Assembly (NCBI GenBank): GCA_051294375.1
Contig: CM119265.1
Span: forward strand, 13,694,124-13,758,123
Reading direction: 5' to 3'
From: Paraspadella gotoi
Lineage: Eukaryota; Chaetognatha
DNA: 64,000 nt
Position 1 is the first letter of the stretch. Every line of letters begins with the position of its first letter. The notes below the pieces were generated by a model. The model ran no database searches. It saw only the letters and a program-made list of their open reading frames with translations, and was not told where the DNA came from. Below are positions 48,507 through 64,000 of the stretch, piece after piece. The position numbers and the translations under genes are program-made.

Positions 48507-49006
48507 GCCTGAGTCGCATTTCTGATTTCCGGGTCGAGACTCGTCTAATTTCGAATGTGAAACGATTAAGACCGAAGAACGAAGGGAGGGTCGAGAAAGC
48601 AGTGAGCGGATCGATTCGTTCTGTTTTTACTTATAGATGTATTCCTGGAAAGAAGAAATTTCTTTTCTTTTCTTTAATCATAAAAATATTGTTACAAATT
48701 TTTCTGATGATCCCTACAAGTAACTGCCCTACATCCGTCCCCTATCGCTCCCGAATATGTTTTTGATTAAGCATAACGACACCTGCATATATGTATCAAA
48801 ATGATTTGATATTACATCTCCGATTAATTAGTTCTCTTAGCATAATTTGTCGGCAAAGTAAACGATATTAAGGACGCTCTCATCGGCGGAACCATTGGGA
48901 AATGTCAAAACCGTCACGGCGCCACCCAACTAGCTCAATATGCCATTACAGCTATTAGTCACAGCTTTTTTGAGAAGCTGTTTCCGAAAAAGCTGTCGCG
49001 CCTTCA

Positions 49007-49474
49007 ATGCCGGACGTGGACGTTATATTCGCCATATCCCGTACCGTCTTGCGAAACAGACGACCTCTCGTTGCATTCGAATTTAGCGAATTTAATAAGC
49101 GTTGCTATCCAAGCACTTCCTTAAACTTCATTAACCCGTTGCTTCTACCCCCGCCAACGTCAACCTTCGGACTAGCCAGAGTTCCCCAACCTCGAAACCC
49201 CAACGCCAGGGGCGCTGCGTGTCGAAATCGAGTCTTCGCCATCAGATTTCTCTTCGATTTCATGATTTTCGTTTGTTTCTTCAACTTATTTTGTTTTTCC
49301 TTCGGTTGTCCTCTTTTTCTTTACATTTTTATGGCCAGGAACATCTTTCGCTCTAGTAGTTTTGCCCGGGGCCCATTCGTAGATTGCCCTTTTCAGGACT
49401 TACCCCTCCCCCTACCCTTCTCATCTATCGTGCCTTCGAGCCATGTCTTGTCTCGAACGATCGTTACTAGATGA
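49007..49474 (+). CDS. Longest ORF of the palindrome arms, 155 codons, hypothetical
   Basis: ATG 49007 to TGA 49472-49474, open from 48973. It has a polar first half and a strongly hydrophobic segment of about 30 residues near 85-113 ('FMIFVCFFNLFCFSFGCPLF'), so a single-pass membrane protein is conceivable. In the right arm it is split by a two-base insertion and a homopolymer T insertion (fragments about 58127-58345 and 58398-58586, minus). No family recognised. The Phe-rich core may be a composition artefact. Confidence 0.22.
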   Translation: MPDVDVIFAISRTVLRNRRPLVAFEFSEFNKRCYPSTSLNFINPLLLPPPTSTFGLARVPQPRNPNARGAACRNRVFAIRFLFDFMIFVCFFNLFCFSFGCPLFLYIFMARNIFRSSSFARGPFVDCPFQDLPLPLPFSSIVPSSHVLSRTIVTR

Positions 49475-50440
49475 TTACTTTCCTTTTCCGTCTGCCCGAC
49501 GAAAAGTTTCCGGTCATCCATCCGCAACTTCTTTTCTTTTCTTTCCCCCTCAAGTTCCAAAAATGTTGTTCCGGACAAACTCGACCGATGTAGAGTTACG
49601 GTTTGAAAACTAAAACCGACGGGTTGAACGTCATTGGTGCTTTCGTCGCTTCGTCGATAATTTATTTTCTAATCAGTTGCGATTTTTCAAGTGCCACGCC
49701 GCGGAAGCGCTTGTACTGAAATCGTTATCGATTTCCTCTATCAAGCCTGATGCGAAAGATAATTCCCTGACAAAATAAATTTAATGTTAAGGAAAAATTC
49801 TTTGTACAAACTTATTTTTATTCTCTCAAATCTAAAATTTTTTGCGTTCTCTCAGCTCGATTTCATTCCTTTCCCTGGTGATTGAAGGAGGTGGAATTCA
49901 AGTCTCTTGCCAGAATGATTTGTTATCTTGAATCCTTTTTTTTTTTTTTAGACTTTTCAAAGTCTCGTTACAAACTTTCTTGTTGCCGGATGATTAGTTT
50001 TCGTTCCTCCTGACACAAAAAAGGACGGACGGGGACTGCCGGCCGTTTGTTCCGAGTCGCTTGTCTAAGCTTCAACGATTTGTCGTCTCTGATCTTTCTT
50101 TTTGTCAAAGAAAAATAAAATATGAATGGATGAAAACTTAATTAATCTCGGAGCGTCGAGTACTCGGGTCGATATAATGAAACCGACGAAGATGACAAGT
50201 TGACAACGACTTGGACCAAAATGATGCCTTTAAAAGGGCGACAATGTCATTCTCATGTCATTGTTACAATCCGGAGGAAAATGAGACAGAGAGATCGCGT
50301 CAAAGAGAATTGTAGAGATGTCGGAGATGGCTGGAGGGAGAAAGGGAGAGATAGCCGAGACACGGGCGACTGCCACGCCAATCGCGTACTGTAAACTTGG
50401 AGACTGTCCGCTTCTATTGATTAGAAAACGTCAAACGTGA

Positions 50441-50441
50441 C

Positions 50442-50505
<64 letters not shown>
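50441..50505. repeat. (GA)n microsatellite
   Basis: GA repeat with AAG interruptions. A (CT)n array follows at 50947-50986. The mirror arrays in the right arm are longer (56410-56522 and 56970-57040). Confidence 0.95.
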
Positions 50506-50945
50506 CCGAAGAAATTGTTGTGGGAATTTGCTGGAAGCGAAGCGAATCCGAATCCAATCTCTGACTCGCCAGTGCGCCGTTGACTCTCCGCTCCACAGCG
50601 GTTAGTTCGATTAGGGTTAAAAAGAGCGTAGAGATTGGGTCGAATGTACGATCGGGAGGATGAAATAGAATTATGATTAATTGTTGAATTGTTCGCGGCA
50701 AGTTTGAAGTATAACGGTGGAAATAACAGCGAGCGAGTCAAACAAAATAAAATAAAGAAAGAAAGAACTAAAAAAAATAAGGGAAGAAAGAAACGGGAAA
50801 GGGGAGACATAAATATTAAGAGTAAAGAAAGGGGAATTGGGGACGAGACCAAACAGTGAATAAATGATGAAAAAATAATAGACGAAAGCTTCTTCTCAGC
50901 CGCGTAACTTGACTTACTTAATTCACCGGTTCACCCTCACCCGCT

Positions 50946-50989
<44 letters not shown>

Positions 50990-52605
50990 GGATATTTATT
51001 TTTTCACTTTTAGGTTCACTCACCCCGTTTTCCGGAATTCAACCACGCCTACGACGACGACGACGAAGACATTTTTATTTTCAAGGATTTAGGAATGTTT
51101 AGGTTTGACTGATAGACTTGTAGCGGTAGTATTTCATACCCCGCTACTCGTCCGATTCATTTCAAAACTATCGATAATATCATTATAATCAAAAATCTTG
51201 AAGAGAAAGTTAAAGATTAGTCTACTATTCATAATAATTTATTTTATTTTAAAAATTTTATCTTGAAGTTTCTTGTTCCCGATGAGCTTCCTTTATTTCG
51301 TGTCTTTTTCATTTATTCAGATTTTGCCCATTTCCTTTTTGACAAAGATTCAATATCCATATTTCCCTTGTATGCATCCTTTTTCTTTTTTGCTGGACCG
51401 ACCTCTTTTTTTTTTAAAGTTTCCATACTTTCGTTCCTTATTTCTTTTTCTTTCTTTACATGTTTCTCCGCTTCTTTCTCTTTTCCTATTTCTCCCCTTA
51501 GTTTGAGACATTCCCCATAAATTGGATCACTTGCCCGGTTAATCTTCAATCAGGACTTGAAAATAAAGAAGAAAAAAAAAGATTTCTGTCCTACCCGTCT
51601 CCCGACGAAGACGATCTTTATTTCTAAGAAAAGACAAGACGAAAATAACCCTCTTTTTCTTATTTCCTCCGCTTTCTTTCTCGCTTTCTTTCTCGCTCGG
51701 CGCTTTTTTTTTTCCAGACTGCGTTCACATTTCACTTTTCCCCTTTTTCCACGATCTCACATTTCTTCGAAGATGAGATGGAATGCCCTGCGAGTAAGTG
51801 GGTCACTCCGCCGAACCATCTTGGTTCTTGTGCAAAGAAAAAAACCCCCGGGCGCCATATGGACTATGGTCCTCGAAACAAGAACCTCCCCGTCCAACGC
51901 TCTTACTATCTTTCTGCCGCTTTTGCTTTTTGGCCAACTGTAACAGTCTCAGTCTCTCACTTTGTTCCAGTTTTTTTGCTCTGAAAAACAAATTAAGACA
52001 TGAAATTAAAATTTCTTTGAGAAGCAGTGGAGTTTCAGTTTCTCGGTGTTTTCTCTTCGTTGCACTAATCCTCACCACTTATCGCTATCAGATCAAATTT
52101 CGTTTTTCTGGGTTTTGTTTGATGTCATTCTTTCCTTCCTCTCCGGCCTGCCACTGGTTACCGTTGCACCCGAATTTTTGCGTTAGTTTTATTCTTGTTT
52201 TATTTGCTTACATTTTTATTGTATGTACATAGATATATAATTTTTATATTGGTTGTTCAAAAAAGACGACCATAAATCTACTTGTGATTACAACCTGAAA
52301 GCGAAGGGGAAGTTCTCACCGAAGAGCCTCAGTGACAGGGTAGAATGGAAAGGAATGAAAGTCGCAGAAAAATAGAAAAGATAAGACTGAAAGGGCAAAT
52401 TTCTGATTTCTCGATGACGCGTTTCACTGGAACAGATCAAATTTGAGAGGTAAGAGAGAAAGAGGCAAAGAAAAAGAGGAAAAGAGAGAGAAACCATTTC
52501 AGTATCTCGGATGTTCGAATTCTTAGTGCGTTTTCAGACGTCTCTCAAAAACGTCCCTACTTCAAAAAGGAGAATGGACGTGGAGACACGAGAGAGAGAG
52601 AGAGA

Positions 52606-52762
52606 NNNNNNNNNNNNNNNNNNNNNNNNNNNNNNNNNNNNNNNNNNNNNNNNNNNNNNNNNNNNNNNNNNNNNNNNNNNNNNNNNNNNNNNNNNNNNNN
52701 NNNNNNNNNNNNNNNNNNNNNNNNNNNNNNNNNNNNNNNNNNNNNNNNNNNNNNNNNNNNNN
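52606..52762. other. 157-N gap within a (GA)n array
   Basis: The gap opens inside 'gagagagaga' and closes at 'gggcgagaagg'. The right arm bridges the same interval with about 85 bp of C-run plus (CT)n (54748-54835), so the missing sequence is probably simple repeat. Confidence 0.97.
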
Positions 52763-53104
52763 GGGCGAGAAGGGAAAGCTGTCTTTTTTTTGCTCAGGGA
52801 TCATTAGGCGTTGAATTCGAATGCTTACATCAAGCTTAATGAAGGAGGGAATTTTCCCAGGAAAATAAAAAATAGAAAAAGTGCAAGAAAGAGAGAGTGA
52901 GGGAAAGAGAGAGAAAGAGAGAGAGATAGATTGTGACGAGTCTCATTTTATCGCACATGAGGGAATCGCTTTAAACTTCGGCTGGAGTTTTTTTTTTGAT
53001 TGTGAATTACTTGTGACAGGTTTTTTTAAAATTTAATCGTCTGTTCCCAATCAGTATTCTCGAAAAATTCCAACCGAGCTTGATCGGCCTTGCTATTTCA
53101 ACTT

Positions 53105-53145
<41 letters not shown>

Positions 53146-53164
53146 ATCTCTCGCGAACCGTTAG

Positions 53165-53513
53165 CGCGGGAATTCTGGAAGGCGTCCAAAGGGTCGTAAC
53201 GCGATGGGGGTAAACAAAATTTCGCTTTGAAATTCTCTCTGTCTTCTCCTCCGGTTTCGTCGGCCCATTAACTTTTCATTCCCTCGTCTCCGCCGAACCT
53301 CTCCGTTTCCATGGTTACCGGGAACCAACGCATCTTTGTTAGAAATAGAGTGGGGGGATGCGGTTGGCCTTGGCGACGGTTCTACGGTGACGCCTTAGAC
53401 GACTGCGACTACGCAGTACGCAAACCGATGGTGTAGACTGTAGAGGGCGTTCGGGCGACGACTGGGTCGACGAAAAAATGAGGAGAGCGACGTCGAAGTT
53501 TTGCTTCGTTTTC
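53165..53513. promoter_or_regulatory. CpG-rich block beside the palindrome centre
   Basis: GC- and CpG-richer than its surroundings and better preserved between arms (partner about 53990-54340) than most of the repeat. Contains GTTTCCATGGTTAC, close to an RFX X-box. This is the profile of a promoter island, but no attached first exon could be supported. Confidence 0.3.
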
Positions 53514-53526
53514 GGGGTTTTTTTTT

Positions 53527-53826
53527 NNNNNNNNNNNNNNNNNNNNNNNNNATGTTTCTGGTTTTCCTCCGTTATTCCGGCTCGCTGCCTTCTTTTTTAT
53601 CCCCGATCCCCTCATTTCCTCCCCTCCTTCCCCCGCCTCCTTTTTTCCCCCGATCCCCCTCATTTCCTCCCCTCCCTCTCCCCTTTTCCCCCGATCCCCT
53701 CATTTCCTCCCCTCCCTCCCCCCCGCCCCCCTTTTTCACTCCCGGGCGACGGAGAAAGAGGAGGCGTAGGTTGTTTCGCGTCGGTTGCGTCTACCACTCT
53801 TGGGGCATCGGAGCGTCAGCATACTT

Positions 53827-53900
<74 letters not shown>

Positions 53901-53973
53901 GTCTCTGGTTCAGTCTGGCGCCAGTCGCGGGTTGTTAATTTTCTCTTCTCAAGCGAATCCATCAAATTCACCC
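53527..53973. other. Palindrome spacer: N gap, C-rich triplicated repeat, (CT)n
   Basis: 25 Ns (53527-53551), then three copies of a C-rich unit of about 45-52 bp ('cccgatcccctcatttcctc' plus C-runs, about 53598-53735), then (CT)n at about 53823-53905. The minus strand of the C-rich part has many G-runs. Confidence 0.9.

Positions 53974-64000
<10,027 letters not shown>

Larger units (their letters stand above)
43655..53526. repeat. Left arm of giant inverted repeat (about 9.9 kb)
   Basis: Matches 53974-64000 in reverse complement from the window's last base inwards: 'agcggaaaaacctctcac' at about 43660 pairs with the end of the window, and the 53400-53520 block pairs with 53985-54110. Differences are mostly single-base indels. 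It includes N gaps at 47628-47637 and 52606-52762. The left arm keeps several frames open that the right arm breaks. Confidence 0.95.

Overview
The window is eukaryotic and almost certainly comes from an invertebrate animal. Two protein families are recognisable: an inward-rectifier potassium channel (Kir/KCNJ) split into 17 coding exons by GT-AG introns, several only 60-90 bp long, and a PHLDB/LL5 protein with its diagnostic C-terminal PH domain, a family known from animals. Intergenic DNA is AT-rich with many long (CT)n/(GA)n tracts. The phylum cannot be fixed from this sequence.

Layout. 1-400 is a minisatellite. 617-4159 holds five phase-compatible exons of an unrecognised gene. It ends only 59 bp before the start of the Kir gene (4219-10892, 695 residues when spliced), whose exon phases close perfectly. 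10.9-29 kb is mostly AT-rich non-coding DNA with a Tc1/mariner-type element (11607-12192), (CT)n arrays, degenerate foldback repeats and a few short candidate exons. 29077-31059 is one long exon carrying the PHLDB-like protein, with a poly(A) signal at 31291. 31.8-33.9 kb holds two candidate first exons, the second behind a TATA box. 34-35 kb holds (TTTC)n arrays and a widely spaced inverted repeat.

The right half is structurally abnormal. About 2.6 kb is present twice in tandem (36001-38636 and 39311-41903), the copies separated by two 25-N gaps and a foldback element in opposite orientation. From about 43.66 kb to the window end the sequence is a very large palindrome: left arm about 43655-53526, right arm about 53974-64000 and probably beyond. 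Its centre is a 25-N gap plus a C-rich/(CT)n block. Arms and tandem copies differ mainly by single-base indels, many in homopolymers, and these break reading frames in one copy but not the other. This fits uncollapsed or foldback copies of one locus in a long-read assembly at least as well as true duplication. Candidate exons in these regions (42198-42421 minus; 37711-37854, 41428-41784 and 46741-47010 plus) were found by reading frames and splice signals and have no recognised family.

How the genes relate: the channel acts at the membrane, and PHLDB/LL5 proteins bind phosphoinositides at the cortex and anchor microtubules. Kir channels are gated by the same class of lipid, but nothing in the sequence ties the two genes together beyond proximity.
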